Positions 1 through 7,465 of a DNA stretch of 28,070 nt are shown piece after piece (positions within the stretch are counted from its first letter, which is position 1; each line of letters starts with the position of its first letter). A program made the position numbers and the translations under genes. The stretch lies in the NCBI GenBank assembly GCA_031549965.1, contig JAVBPB010000100.1, forward strand, positions 1-28,070, in the 5' to 3' direction. The notes below the pieces were generated by a model. That model was not told the origin of the DNA, made no database searches, and saw only the letters and a program-made list of their open reading frames with translations. Source of the stretch: JAVBPB01 sp031549965 (GTDB lineage Bacteria; Bacillota; Clostridia; Lachnospirales; Lachnospiraceae).

Positions 1-134
1 TTATGTTTTGTCAAGACTTTGCTTGCAAAGGCTTGTAAAAAACATGCTGATGGAGGGTAAGGCAAACAATTGGATATATATACACTCATATTCATTTGAA
101 AAATTTACACAACCTAAATCAAGGACTTTTTCAG
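1..134. repeat. Left copy of a 134-bp inverted repeat bounding the window
   Basis: Base i pairs with base 28064-i for i = 1 to 134 with no mismatch that I can find; identity stops at 135 (T here, C expected). The repeat may extend left of base 1. Read on the minus strand it is open to a TAA at 1-3 and carries a peptide tail beginning EKVLDLG, but nothing shows that it is translated. It could be the end of a mobile or dispersed intergenic element. Confidence 0.9.
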
Positions 135-309
135 TAGCCTCTAGCCCGCTACGCCTACGTTTTTTGACATGCACTCTCTGAAAAATATCCTCAGAATTTT
201 GCACAAGAAATTACAAAACGGTGTACTAGACTTAAAAGCTGTTCCGATAATTTTGGATCTTTGTGTTTCTAAATGAGAATAGGGAATGAATATTAGAATT
301 AAATAAACA

Positions 310-341
310 AAAACTGCTAATTAATAAAAATTAGTAGTTTT
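310..341 (-). terminator. Hairpin terminator after the acetyltransferase gene
   Basis: Arms AAAACTGCTAATT (310-322) and AATTAGTAGTTTT (329-341) pair with one G-U wobble around a 5-base loop. T-runs flank the stem on both strands, so it can stop leftward transcription from the gene at 415-1134 and rightward transcription from the repeat. Apart from this hairpin I see nothing supportable between 135 and 414. Confidence 0.7.
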
Positions 342-414
342 TTGCTTTAAAATAAAAAGATTTAATTGCTGTGGCTTATATAAAGTATTAATATCTCAAC
401 AAATATTTGGAGTC

Positions 415-1134
415 TTACTTAAGTAATGTAGCAACCATTTCACGCAAGGGTACAGTATTCATTAAACGGGTGGTAGCATCACCGAAACGTCCCATAGTCA
501 TAATATTACGATTAAGTGCTAAAGGTTCAAGCTTACTAAAGGTTTCCGAACTCAGTGGAGCACAGTGACGATATTGAGGTGTGTAGAGGCGATTACCTTG
601 GTGGTTAATTACATACATATCTGTTTTTTGATTAGAGATTGAACCCACACCGCCATCCCATTCCTCAATGCCGTGAATAAAAGTATTACGAGTGAAGTTA
701 ACTCCTAAAAGAAGAATTTGAGCGTTACGTATCCATAGCTTGTAATAAGCACCACCTCTGCCACATGGTGTTTTAATGGATTCTTCACCAGATATGAATT
801 CCAAAGCATCATTTCCTAAAGCGGCTACGGCATGGGTGGGGTGCAAAGAGCGGTGTACATTTGGACGTTTTCGAAAGGCTTCTGTTAATTTACCAACACA
901 GGAGGGAGTATATAAGACATCCATAACTGGATTATTTACCCCCACATTATTCCAAGTATGGCTTGCAAGTACTAATAATCCATTCTGCATATATTCTGTC
1001 AATGCATCCAGCACTGTATCTCCACGTCCATCAACTTCGCCAATTGCTTTATATGAAAGATGAACCATCAGTGTGCCAGTTGGATTAACACCAATTTTTT
1101 TCAAATCATATAATAAATCTTTTTTTGTATACAT
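415..1134 (-). CDS. AAC(3)-family aminoglycoside N-acetyltransferase-like protein
   Basis: This 239-aa protein resembles the antibiotic acetyltransferase family (AAC(3), YokD-like), which transfers an acetyl group from acetyl-CoA to the 3-amino group of aminoglycosides. Visible family features are an N-terminal segment with a VHLSYKAIG motif near residues 24-32, the HRSLHPTHAVAALG block near residues 94-107 that carries the conserved histidines of the active site, and a C-terminal region with EEWDGGVGS. The length is slightly shorter than the 260-280 aa usual for AAC(3). The ATG at 1134 follows an AAAGGA ribosome site about 8 bases upstream. It is a single-gene unit with its own promoter (1202-1230) and terminator (310-341). 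Many chromosomal members confer little or no resistance, so the substrate cannot be inferred. Confidence 0.85.
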   Translation of the reverse strand: MYTKKDLLYDLKKIGVNPTGTLMVHLSYKAIGEVDGRGDTVLDALTEYMQNGLLVLASHTWNNVGVNNPVMDVLYTPSCVGKLTEAFRKRPNVHRSLHPTHAVAALGNDALEFISGEESIKTPCGRGGAYYKLWIRNAQILLLGVNFTRNTFIHGIEEWDGGVGSISNQKTDMYVINHQGNRLYTPQYRHCAPLSSETFSKLEPLALNRNIMTMGRFGDATTRLMNTVPLREMVATLLK

Positions 1135-1192
1135 AAGTATATCCTTTCTTCATTAAAGAGCATAATGTAAATGAATATTTACAATTAAGGTA

Positions 1193-1223
1193 TTTACTGT
1201 AATTATACTATTACTACAGTAAA
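1193..1223. promoter_or_regulatory. 31-bp dyad overlapping the acetyltransferase promoter
   Basis: TTTACTGTA (1193-1201) and TACAGTAAA (1215-1223) are perfect 9-bp inverted arms separated by 13 bases. The dyad covers the spacer, the -10 box and the bases just after it in the minus-strand promoter, which is the geometry of a repressor operator. The regulator is not identifiable from sequence. Confidence 0.6.
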
Positions 1224-1230
1224 CGATCAA
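1202..1230 (-). promoter_or_regulatory. Sigma-A promoter for the AAC(3)-like gene
   Basis: On the minus strand, TTGATC (-35, 1225-1230), a 17-base spacer and a perfect TATAAT (-10, 1202-1207) lie about 70 bases upstream of the start codon at 1134. Confidence 0.7.
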
Positions 1231-1319
1231 TGTTAAATTATACTAAATAATACATACAAATCAAGGTAATCATACTATTAACATAACAATTTAAGTACAC
1301 CACATTGAAGTAAGAAGTG

Positions 1320-1348
1320 TTGAATTAATTGTATAGTTATGCTATTCT
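1320..1348 (+). promoter_or_regulatory. Probable promoter for the patatin-like gene
   Basis: TTGAAT (1320-1325), a 17-base spacer and TATTCT (1343-1348) with an extended TG one base before the -10. An alternative reading is TTGTAT (1329-1334), 18 bases, TAGTAT (1353-1358). Both lie in the 300-bp divergent gap 1135-1434, which holds no gene that I can see. Confidence 0.45.
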
Positions 1349-1434
1349 ATCATAGTATCTAATTACTTTGTTACAATAATAAAATTTACACCTCCTATGA
1401 ACAGAGGAATATATAGCAGAAAGAAGGCTAAAAA

Positions 1435-2337
1435 ATGCAAGATAAAAAATATACACATAATCCCATTAAGGGAAAAGAGCCAGCCATGATATTGCCAAAG
1501 GGCTATTCACTTGTACTTGAAGGAGGCGGAATGAGAGGTTTTTATAGTGCAGGAGTTTTTGAGGCTTTTATGGATGCAGGAATAATGTTCCCCTATGTGA
1601 TAGGGGTTTCTGCCGGAGCTGCAAATGCATTATCATATATTTCAGGTCAACCAAAAAGAAACCGTCAGGTTGTTGAATTTTATGCTAATGATAAAAGATA
1701 TGTTGGTAAGCGGAATCTTTTACTTCACCGCTCCTTGTTTAATATGGAATTTGTATTTCATACTGTACCTAAAAATCATATATATATGGACTGGGAAATG
1801 TTTAAAAAGCAAAACATCCGGTTTTTAACCGGTGCAATGGATTGCATGACAGGAAAAACCGTATGGTTTGAAAAACATCACATAAAACCTTCACTTGAAA
1901 CTATAATTGCTTCATGTTCAATGCCAATGGTTTCTAAAATTGTAAGGTATAAAGGGTTTGAGCTATTAGACGGAGGGGTATCAGATCCAATTCCTATTGA
2001 AAAATCAATTGCCGATGGTAATAAATTTCATGTAATCGTATTAACAAGAAATAAAGGATATTCAAAGACTGCTTTTAAACATACAAAATTATTAAAGCTC
2101 TTATACCCTAAATACCCTAAAATGGTTGAATCTGTGTTAAATCGTCATAAAGTCTACAAACGTCAGCTAAAACTGGCAGAACAGCTTGAAATTGAAGGAA
2201 AGGCAATTATTATCAGACCTCAAAATAAATTACAAGTCGAGCGTACAGCTAAAGATATTAAAAAGCTTTTAGAATTATATGATGAAGGTCATGAGGAAGG
2301 GAAGAATGTAATTCATAAGATTCTTAAGAATATTTAA
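1435..2337 (+). CDS. Patatin-like phospholipase (YjjU-type)
   Basis: This 300-aa protein is a member of the bacterial patatin family of acyl hydrolases. The sequence shows the three family signatures in order: the oxyanion-hole loop GGGMRG (residues 30-35), the nucleophile elbow GVSAG with Ser59, and the catalytic aspartate in the DGG motif (Asp179), giving the Ser-Asp dyad. No signal peptide or membrane segment is visible, so it is probably cytosolic. The start at 1435 is preceded by an AGAAGG ribosome site at good spacing; an internal ATG at 1486 has a poorer one. The domain order and length match the YjjU/RssA-like group, whose physiological lipid substrate is mostly unknown. Confidence 0.88.
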   Translation: MQDKKYTHNPIKGKEPAMILPKGYSLVLEGGGMRGFYSAGVFEAFMDAGIMFPYVIGVSAGAANALSYISGQPKRNRQVVEFYANDKRYVGKRNLLLHRSLFNMEFVFHTVPKNHIYMDWEMFKKQNIRFLTGAMDCMTGKTVWFEKHHIKPSLETIIASCSMPMVSKIVRYKGFELLDGGVSDPIPIEKSIADGNKFHVIVLTRNKGYSKTAFKHTKLLKLLYPKYPKMVESVLNRHKVYKRQLKLAEQLEIEGKAIIIRPQNKLQVERTAKDIKKLLELYDEGHEEGKNVIHKILKNI

Positions 2338-2422
2338 ATATCTATTATTCTTTAAAGATTGTAATTGGAATTATTACCATATAACTAAACATATAATACT
2401 AAAAAGAAGTCAGGTGTTTGGT

Positions 2423-2857
2423 ATGTCTGATAATAGTAAAACCAATTCAAATGAAGAAAATAAATATAGGATACGCTTTGAATTAATGTTAACGGCAATA
2501 GATAAAATTGGAGCCATATCAGCAATTGATGCAGCAGGAATCTATGCAGAAGGCATTAAAACCAGAAATGGTGCAATGCAATATGAAGTTATGTCAAAGC
2601 AGTTAAAACATAAATATTACCAAAAATGGGAAGAAACAAACCCTAATTGGGTTACAGGAGTTTCAAGCCCATATGTTTCTGATTATAAGATAGTAAATGT
2701 AAGAGTCATTAATGCCAATAAAGAAAGTGTTATTATTAAGTTTAATACGGCCACTTCCACTGGATTTTATAAAAGCTATTATGTCACACTTCTTATAGTA
2801 AATGATAATGGTTATTGGAGAATTACAGAGATAGTTGCCGATTATGGCTTTGATTGA
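2423..2857 (+). CDS. Hypothetical protein, probable NTF2-like fold
   Basis: This 144-aa soluble protein is not one that I can name. It has an N-terminal polar segment, a helical stretch with MLTAIDKIG and AGIYAEGIKTRNGAMQYEVM, then alternating beta strands ending in YWRITEIVADYGF. This pattern, one helix-rich half followed by a curved beta sheet closing on a W-x-I strand, is typical of NTF2-like/SnoaL-like small domains often found in clostridial lipoproteins and regulators, but the copy here has no signal peptide or lipobox. The ATG at 2423 is preferred over the GTG at 2414 because the CAGGTG ribosome-site-like sequence then has normal spacing. It lies 85 bp after the lipase gene and may be co-transcribed with it; a strong bidirectional terminator follows. 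Confidence 0.6.
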   Translation: MSDNSKTNSNEENKYRIRFELMLTAIDKIGAISAIDAAGIYAEGIKTRNGAMQYEVMSKQLKHKYYQKWEETNPNWVTGVSSPYVSDYKIVNVRVINANKESVIIKFNTATSTGFYKSYYVTLLIVNDNGYWRITEIVADYGFD

Positions 2858-2921
2858 AATTAATAAAAAGATAAAGTATATGGAGATTTAATTTTTAGAA
2901 GGTTCTTTATTTTGGTTATCA

Positions 2922-2965
2922 TATTTTTTAGATGAATATTCTGGCTAATATTCATCTAAAAAATA
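2922..2965. terminator. Bidirectional terminator between convergent genes
   Basis: A perfect 19-bp stem (2922-2940 with 2947-2965) closes a 6-base loop CTGGCT. A run of six A/T bases at the base of the stem gives a U-tract on both strands. It separates the gene ending at 2857 from the minus-strand gene ending at 2990. Confidence 0.85.
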
Positions 2966-2989
2966 ACTTTAAGCTTGAGATTCGTTAGA

Positions 2990-3382
2990 TCATAGATTAA
3001 TAGTAGTCTTATCTCCTTTTACTGATAGAATATTAGCTACAGCATTTTCAAGATAGAATACTTCCATAATACCATCATCAACATTATACATATTTTTTAA
3101 TCCAGGATTAGCCTCTATCATGGCTATTTTTGCATCTTTACTATTATCAAACTTAGCATTTCCAGATAATCTAATCCATTTTCCGTTAGCAGTACCGCTG
3201 ATTTCAATTTTAGGATTATTCAAAATTTGTTTATAAACCTCTTTTTTATTATTTGTTACAAAATAAATTTTATCTCCAAAATTACAAGTTGCTCCAAAAG
3301 GTCTTACTTTAGGACTATCTCCCTCAACAGTAGCTAAAAAAAACGTTTTACAATCTGACAAAAAATTTAATACAGTTTCCAT
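2990..3382 (-). CDS. Pyridoxamine 5'-phosphate oxidase-fold flavoprotein
   Basis: This 130-aa protein matches the small split-barrel flavin-binding family related to pyridoxamine-phosphate oxidase. Family traits visible: the opening strand LATVEGDSPKVRPFGA (around residues 16-31), DKIYFVTNNKKEVYKQILNNP in the middle, and a WIRLSGNAKF strand. Such small proteins bind FMN or F420 or act as nitroimidazole- or haem-linked reductases; the substrate here is unknown. The start at 3382 was chosen because the upstream in-frame ATG at 3397 overlaps the GGAGG ribosome site that sits 8 bases before 3382. It is transcribed alone, convergent with the preceding gene. Confidence 0.75.
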   Translation of the reverse strand: METVLNFLSDCKTFFLATVEGDSPKVRPFGATCNFGDKIYFVTNNKKEVYKQILNNPKIEISGTANGKWIRLSGNAKFDNSKDAKIAMIEANPGLKNMYNVDDGIMEVFYLENAVANILSVKGDKTTINL

Positions 3383-3499
3383 AAACTTAACCTCCATAAT
3401 TTTAATTTATATTTGCTTAGTATGTAAAGTTGAGCACAATATAATTGTAATTAATATTTTAAATTACTTTTTAATAAAAATCAATTAGTATTTTTAATT

Positions 3500-3512
3500 A
3501 AGGACTTTTTCA
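3500..3512. other. 13-base match to the end of the window-bounding repeat
   Basis: AAGGACTTTTTCA at 3500-3512 is identical to bases 121-133 and to the complement of 27931-27943. On the minus strand it again encodes an EKVL-like tail followed by a stop. It may be a remnant of the same element or chance in AT-rich DNA. The rest of the gap 3383-3691 holds only the methylase promoter region. Confidence 0.35.
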
Positions 3513-3602
3513 AGGGCAACTTCAACAAAGCTGTGAATTTTAATTAAAAACACAAATATTTGTTCGGTATTTGAAAAAACACTTTAAGAATCAGAAAAGA
3601 TA

Positions 3603-3611
3603 TGCTATAAT
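3603..3611 (+). promoter_or_regulatory. Extended -10 promoter for the restriction-modification operon
   Basis: TGC followed by a perfect TATAAT (3606-3611) lies about 80 bases upstream of the methylase start. The -35 region (TTTAAG) is poor, as is common with extended -10 promoters. Confidence 0.5.
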
Positions 3612-3691
3612 TTACTAATAAAAAATACTAAAGGACATTAAAAATAAACAAAGCATAACCCTTTTCAAAAAAACATATTTTGGAGGCAAAT

Positions 3692-4534
3692 ATGATTAAC
3701 ATAAATCCAACAGTATCCCCTATTCTAAAATGGGTAGGCGGAAAAAGGCAATTATTAGATGCCATAACCCCATTAATTCCACAATATTCCACCTACTATG
3801 AGCCCTTCCTTGGAGGAGGGGCTTTATTATTTGACAGACAACCAAAAAAGGCTGTGATTAATGATTATAACCCAGAACTTATGAATGTATATAATGTAAT
3901 AAAATCTAATCCAGAAGAATTAATACAAATATTAGCAGAACATAAAGAAAAAAGTTGCGAAGAATATTTTTATACAATAAGAGCTTTAGACAGAGATAAA
4001 AAAAAGTACAAATCTCTTAATGAAATTCAGAGGGCAGCAAGAATTATTTATTTAAATAAAACATGCTATAATGGATTATTTAGAGTTAATAGTTTGGGAG
4101 AATTTAACTCGCCATGGGGAAAATATAAAAACCCTAATATTACTAATGAATCAGTAATCAGGGGAATGAGCGAGTATTTTAATAAATCAAAGATATCTAT
4201 ACTTTGTGGCGATTATAAAGATGCATTAAAAGGAATTAGAAAGGGAGCCTTTGTTTATTTGGATCCGCCATATATGCCAATAAGTTTAACATCTTCATTT
4301 ACAGGGTATACACTGGCAGGATTTGGAGAAAGGGAACAAGTATTATTAAAAGAACAGTGCGAAATTTTAAATAAAAAGGGAATTAAATTCCTTTTATCTA
4401 ACTCCAGTTGCGATTTTATTGAAGATTTATATAAAGATTATATTATCGAAAAAGTTTCTGCTAAGAGGGTTATTAATGCTAATCCTGATAAGCGAGGAGT
4501 TATAGATGAGGTATTGGTGAGAAATTATGAGTGA
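3692..4534 (+). CDS. DNA adenine-N6 methyltransferase, D12 (Dam/DpnM) class
   Basis: This 280-aa enzyme transfers a methyl group from S-adenosylmethionine to the N6 of adenine. Visible motifs in order: the AdoMet-binding motif I in PILKWVGGKRQ (about residues 10-20), YEPFLGGGALLF (36-47), and the catalytic motif IV DPPY (191-194). This motif order is that of the alpha-group D12 family, which includes Dam and DpnM. The ATG at 3692 is chosen because GGAGG lies 5 bases upstream; the TTG at 3680 overlaps that ribosome site. It overlaps the next gene by 8 bp, and that gene encodes a nuclease, so this is the protective half of a type II restriction-modification system. Many D12 enzymes act on GATC, but the target cannot be read from the sequence. 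Confidence 0.92.
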   Translation: MININPTVSPILKWVGGKRQLLDAITPLIPQYSTYYEPFLGGGALLFDRQPKKAVINDYNPELMNVYNVIKSNPEELIQILAEHKEKSCEEYFYTIRALDRDKKKYKSLNEIQRAARIIYLNKTCYNGLFRVNSLGEFNSPWGKYKNPNITNESVIRGMSEYFNKSKISILCGDYKDALKGIRKGAFVYLDPPYMPISLTSSFTGYTLAGFGEREQVLLKEQCEILNKKGIKFLLSNSSCDFIEDLYKDYIIEKVSAKRVINANPDKRGVIDEVLVRNYE

Positions 4535-5801
4535 ATTGGATGAGAAATGGAAACTGATTTTTAATAAATATAATATTGAAAATGAAATAGAAAAGAATGG
4601 GTTGTTTTATATTACTGCGGATCAAATCAGAGAGTTTAAAGAACCAAGACTTATGACAAAGTTTGATACCAAAGAGTCATTACCAGGGGTTTTTAACAAT
4701 AAATTAGGAATACTTCCAGTAACAAGAGGAAAATATGTTATAGGTGAATTTAATCTGTATAAAGATTTTCCGGAAATAAAGTCAGATATTACTGAAATAA
4801 CAAGTGCAAAAATACCAAACTACTTTGAAACTATAGACATAAATGATATACGTTCAGAAGCAAATGCCATTAACATAATGGGAATAGCAGGAATTTTAGA
4901 GGATTTTTTGTGTGATTTGGATTTAGTACAAACTATTTCTGGAAGAATGGGATCTGGCAATTTTTCATTTTTAATTAAAGATAGAAAAGGTATTAATGAG
5001 TTAATTAATGTACAAAACTCTCAGGTTGAAATTGACGGAGGTTTTGAAAATAAAAATATTTTTTCCATAATTGAAGGAAAGAATGTGGTACATAGTAATT
5101 TTTTAGTAAGGCAATTATATTATCCAATGAGATTGTGGTCTGATAAGATAAAAAAAGTTATAAGGCCTGTTTTTATGGTATACTCTAACAATATTTTCAG
5201 ACTTTTGGAATATGAGTTTACTAATCTTAATTATTATGATTCAATTAAGCTGGTGCAGGAAAAAAATTATAGTCTTGAAGATACAAAAATCACCCTTTCA
5301 GATATTGCTTTAGTACATAGACAAACCATAATATTGCCAGAACCAGATGTTACATTTGTTCAGGCAGACAGTTTTAATAAAATTATTTCTCTTATTGAGA
5401 ATCTCAATGACAGTCCAATGACCACAATGGAAATTGCTGAGTTGTTTGGATTTAAGGAAAGACAGTCAGATTATTATTTTAATGCATGTAAATATTTGGG
5501 TTTGGCAATAAAGGAAGAGGATACTGATGGGATCAAGAAAGTTTTTATAACAGATAAAGGAAAGAACCTATTGCAATTAACATACAAAAAAAGGCAGTTA
5601 GAATATGTAAAGTTAATATTATCACACGAGATATTCAATAATATTTTTGAAGTAGTTTTAAGAACTAATGAATTTGTGTCAAAATCTTTTATTGAAAAAA
5701 GAATGAAAGAATTAAATATTTGCAGTGACAGTTTAATTGGCAGGCGTTCTTCTTCCGTAAGCGGATGGATAAAATGGATATTTAATTTAGTTAATAATTG
5801 A
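4527..5801 (+). CDS. Type II restriction endonuclease, PD-(D/E)XK with C-terminal winged helix
   Basis: This 424-aa protein is probably the restriction endonuclease partner of the upstream adenine methylase, with which it overlaps by 8 bp. A candidate PD-(D/E)XK active site is visible: Glu168 and Asp170 in QVEIDGGFE, then Glu183 and Lys185 in IIEGK, separated by two beta strands as the fold requires. Residues 285-350 (DSPMTTMEIAELFGFKERQS through ITDKGKNLL) look like a winged helix-turn-helix, which would read the DNA target or dimerise. No methylase or helicase motifs are present, so it is not a type I, IIG or III enzyme. The recognition site is unknown. I know similar proteins annotated as type II enzymes beside Dam-like methylases but cannot name a characterised prototype. 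Confidence 0.8.
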   Translation: MSELDEKWKLIFNKYNIENEIEKNGLFYITADQIREFKEPRLMTKFDTKESLPGVFNNKLGILPVTRGKYVIGEFNLYKDFPEIKSDITEITSAKIPNYFETIDINDIRSEANAINIMGIAGILEDFLCDLDLVQTISGRMGSGNFSFLIKDRKGINELINVQNSQVEIDGGFENKNIFSIIEGKNVVHSNFLVRQLYYPMRLWSDKIKKVIRPVFMVYSNNIFRLLEYEFTNLNYYDSIKLVQEKNYSLEDTKITLSDIALVHRQTIILPEPDVTFVQADSFNKIISLIENLNDSPMTTMEIAELFGFKERQSDYYFNACKYLGLAIKEEDTDGIKKVFITDKGKNLLQLTYKKRQLEYVKLILSHEIFNNIFEVVLRTNEFVSKSFIEKRMKELNICSDSLIGRRSSSVSGWIKWIFNLVNN

Positions 5802-5853
5802 GGTGGATTATGATTTATTACCTCAAAATAAAGTGGCAAGATTTTCTAAATTA

Positions 5854-5883
5854 TTGTTGTAAAATATTAAACTATGATATAAA
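5854..5883 (+). promoter_or_regulatory. Probable promoter for rubredoxin-fprA
   Basis: TTGTTG (5854-5859), an 18-base spacer and TATAAA (5878-5883) with TG one base before the -10. A small dyad AATGT-GATA-ACATT follows at about 5892-5905 and could bind a redox-responsive regulator. Confidence 0.4.
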
Positions 5884-5938
5884 ATAATAGAATAATGTGA
5901 TAACATTATAAACTCAAATATTAGGAGGTAATTAGATT

Positions 5939-6097
5939 ATGAAGACTTATACTTGTACAGTTTGTGGCTATGTTTACAATGAAGCTGAAGGCGATGAAGC
6001 TAATGGAATTAAAGCTGGCACGACTTTTGATGAACTTGCTGAAGATTATGTATGCCCACTTTGCGGAGTTGGTAAAGACGATTTTGAAGAAAATTAA
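5939..6097 (+). CDS. Rubredoxin
   Basis: This 52-aa protein is a rubredoxin, a small cytosolic one-electron carrier with a single iron held by four cysteines. The two CxxC-G knuckles are C6-T-V-C9-G and C39-P-L-C42-G, with the family residues Y11 and Y13 after the first and the usual acidic surface. The length is the family norm. The start follows AGGAGG about 9 bases upstream. It lies 26 bp before a flavodiiron protein gene; in anaerobes rubredoxin delivers electrons from NADH:rubredoxin oxidoreductase to that enzyme for reduction of O2 to water (or NO to N2O). The gap and shared direction imply one transcript. Confidence 0.96.
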   Translation: MKTYTCTVCGYVYNEAEGDEANGIKAGTTFDELAEDYVCPLCGVGKDDFEEN

Positions 6098-6123
6098 TTT
6101 TAGTTACACCAGGAGGAAAACGT

Positions 6124-7296
6124 ATGAATGCAATTGAGTTGAAGAAGGGTATATACTGGGTGGGTGCAATTGACTGGTCTGTACGAAGCTTTCATGGATA
6201 TACTACAGACAGAGGAACAACTTATAATGCATATTTAATTATTGATGAGAAAATTGCGTTAATTGATACAGTAAAAGAGGCTTTTTCAGAGGAGCTTATT
6301 GAGAGGGTTTCCCAAATCGTTAGTTTAGATAAGATTGACTATTTAATTTCTAATCATGTTGAAATGGATCACTCTGGAGCAATTCCTAAAATAATGGAAC
6401 TGGCTGCAAATGCAACAATAGTTACAAGTGCACCACAAGGAGTTAAAGGTCTTACTGCCCATTATGGCGAATATCCATATCATGGTATAAAACAGGGAGA
6501 AACCATAAGCCTTGGTAGCAGAACACTTCAATTTGTAGCCACACCAATGCTTCATTGGCCAGATAATATGGTAACTTATTGTAAAGAGGAAAAAATCTTA
6601 TTTTCAAATGACGCTTTTGGCCAGCACTATGCATCAGCAGAGCGTTTTGATGATAACAATCCACTGGATAGTGTTGTTGAGCAGGCTAAAAAGTATTATG
6701 CAAACATTGTTATGCCATTTTCCTCTCAAGTTAAATCAGCTTATGATATAGTATCGAAATTAGACATTGATATAATTGCTCCAAGTCATGGTATAATATG
6801 GAGAAATAATGTGAATTTAATACTGGAATATTATAAAAAATGGAGTATGAACGAGCCAGATGAAAGAGCAGTTGTTGTGTTTGACAGCATGTGGCATTCC
6901 ACAGAAAAAATTGCAAAAGCTATTGTAGAAGCATTTGTAAGCAAAGACATACCGGTAAAGTTCATGGATTTAAAAGAAAACGACATTTCTGATATTATGA
7001 CAGACGTTTTAGAATCAAAATACATCTGCGTAGGTTCGTCAACTTTAAATAATAATATGTTGCCAAATGTTTCGGCATTTTTAACATATTTAAAAGGACT
7101 TTCACCTAAAAATCGTAAAGTATTAGCTTTCGGTTCATATGGCTGGGGTGGACAAAGTATTGCTCATGTTGAAGAACAACTATTGTCATGTGGTTTTGAA
7201 ATATTTTCAGAAAGAATAAGGATACCATATATTCCATCAAAGGCACAGCTTGAACAGATAAAGGAAACCTTAATTAAGGATTTAAGTAATGTTTAA
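6124..7296 (+). CDS. fprA: FprA-type flavodiiron protein (O2/NO reductase)
   Basis: This 390-aa protein has the two-domain layout of class A flavodiiron proteins. Residues 1 to about 245 form a metallo-beta-lactamase-like domain with a complete diiron ligand set: H78, E80 and D82 in NHVEMDHSG, H83 beside them, H144 in MLHWPD, D163 in SNDAFG and H222 in SHGIIWR. From about residue 249 (AVVVFDSMWHSTEKIAKAI) a flavodoxin-like domain binds FMN. The enzyme reduces oxygen to water in anaerobes and can reduce nitric oxide. The rubredoxin immediately upstream is its expected electron donor. AGGAGG lies 7 bases before the ATG. The pair is a cytosolic oxygen-detoxification unit. Confidence 0.95.
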   Translation: MNAIELKKGIYWVGAIDWSVRSFHGYTTDRGTTYNAYLIIDEKIALIDTVKEAFSEELIERVSQIVSLDKIDYLISNHVEMDHSGAIPKIMELAANATIVTSAPQGVKGLTAHYGEYPYHGIKQGETISLGSRTLQFVATPMLHWPDNMVTYCKEEKILFSNDAFGQHYASAERFDDNNPLDSVVEQAKKYYANIVMPFSSQVKSAYDIVSKLDIDIIAPSHGIIWRNNVNLILEYYKKWSMNEPDERAVVVFDSMWHSTEKIAKAIVEAFVSKDIPVKFMDLKENDISDIMTDVLESKYICVGSSTLNNNMLPNVSAFLTYLKGLSPKNRKVLAFGSYGWGGQSIAHVEEQLLSCGFEIFSERIRIPYIPSKAQLEQIKETLIKDLSNV

Positions 7297-7325
7297 ATAA
7301 TTACTTTTATTTATTTTTAATAAGC

Positions 7326-7367
7326 AAAAAAACAGTAATCACCACTTTACAAAAGTGATGATTACTG
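7326..7367 (-). terminator. Minus-strand terminator, downstream of the holin-like ORF and LysR
   Basis: CAGTAATCACCACTTT (7333-7348) pairs with 7352-7367 over 16 positions with one mismatch. On the minus strand the stem is followed by seven Ts (complement of 7326-7332); the plus strand has no T-run here. It would end RNA coming from the small ORF at 7456-7536 or from the LysR gene. Confidence 0.75.
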
Positions 7368-7374
7368 CTATAAT
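7346..7374 (+). promoter_or_regulatory. Consensus promoter for a small plus-strand RNA
   Basis: TTTACA (7346-7351), exactly 17 bases, then TATAAT (7369-7374) preceded by an extended TGC. It is one of the best promoters in the window, lies inside the minus-strand terminator stem, and has no coding sequence downstream on its strand before a terminator. Confidence 0.7.
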
Positions 7375-7380
7375 GGGTAA

Positions 7381-7465
7381 TAGAAAGCATAAGGTTAAAA
7401 CTTATGCTTGCCCGAGTGTAGAATGATTATCATAATCTGGAAAAGTCTAGGATAATCATTTTTTA
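7381..7465 (+). ncRNA. Putative ~85-nt antisense small RNA
   Basis: The RNA is predicted from a promoter whose -10 ends at 7374 and a terminator ending near 7465. It would contain a 9-bp hairpin, AAGCATAAG (7385-7393) with CTTATGCTT (7401-7409), and a terminator stem. It is fully complementary to the 3' part of any minus-strand transcript running from the small holin-like ORF to the terminator at 7326-7367, and its last bases overlap the stop codon of that ORF. Convergent 3' overlap is the arrangement of RatA/TxpA and SR4/BsrG in Bacillus subtilis. Expression is inferred. Confidence 0.55.
7422..7464 (+). terminator. Terminator of the putative small RNA
   Basis: AATGATTATC (7422-7431) pairs with GATAATCATT (7451-7460), followed directly by more Ts on the plus strand. 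The minus strand has no T-run after it. It could also end readthrough from fprA. Confidence 0.7.

Noticed and set aside
1..204. A 67-codon minus-strand ORF ending at base 1
   Set aside because: Two-thirds lies in the inverted repeat, whose other copy has an in-frame TGA just outside the repeat; the N-terminus is basic and there is no ribosome site. It is probably not a gene.
3692..5801. Possibility that the pair is a solitary Dam methylase with an unrelated gene
   Set aside because: The 8-bp overlap and the PD-(D/E)XK motif in the second protein favour restriction-modification.
5474..5839. 121-codon minus-strand ORF over the nuclease 3' end
   Set aside because: Antisense to the winged-helix part of the nuclease gene; low-complexity composition.
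5810..5887. 25-codon ORF after the restriction nuclease with AGGTGG before its ATG
   Set aside because: No similarity or conserved pattern, and it overlaps the likely rubredoxin promoter at 5854-5883.
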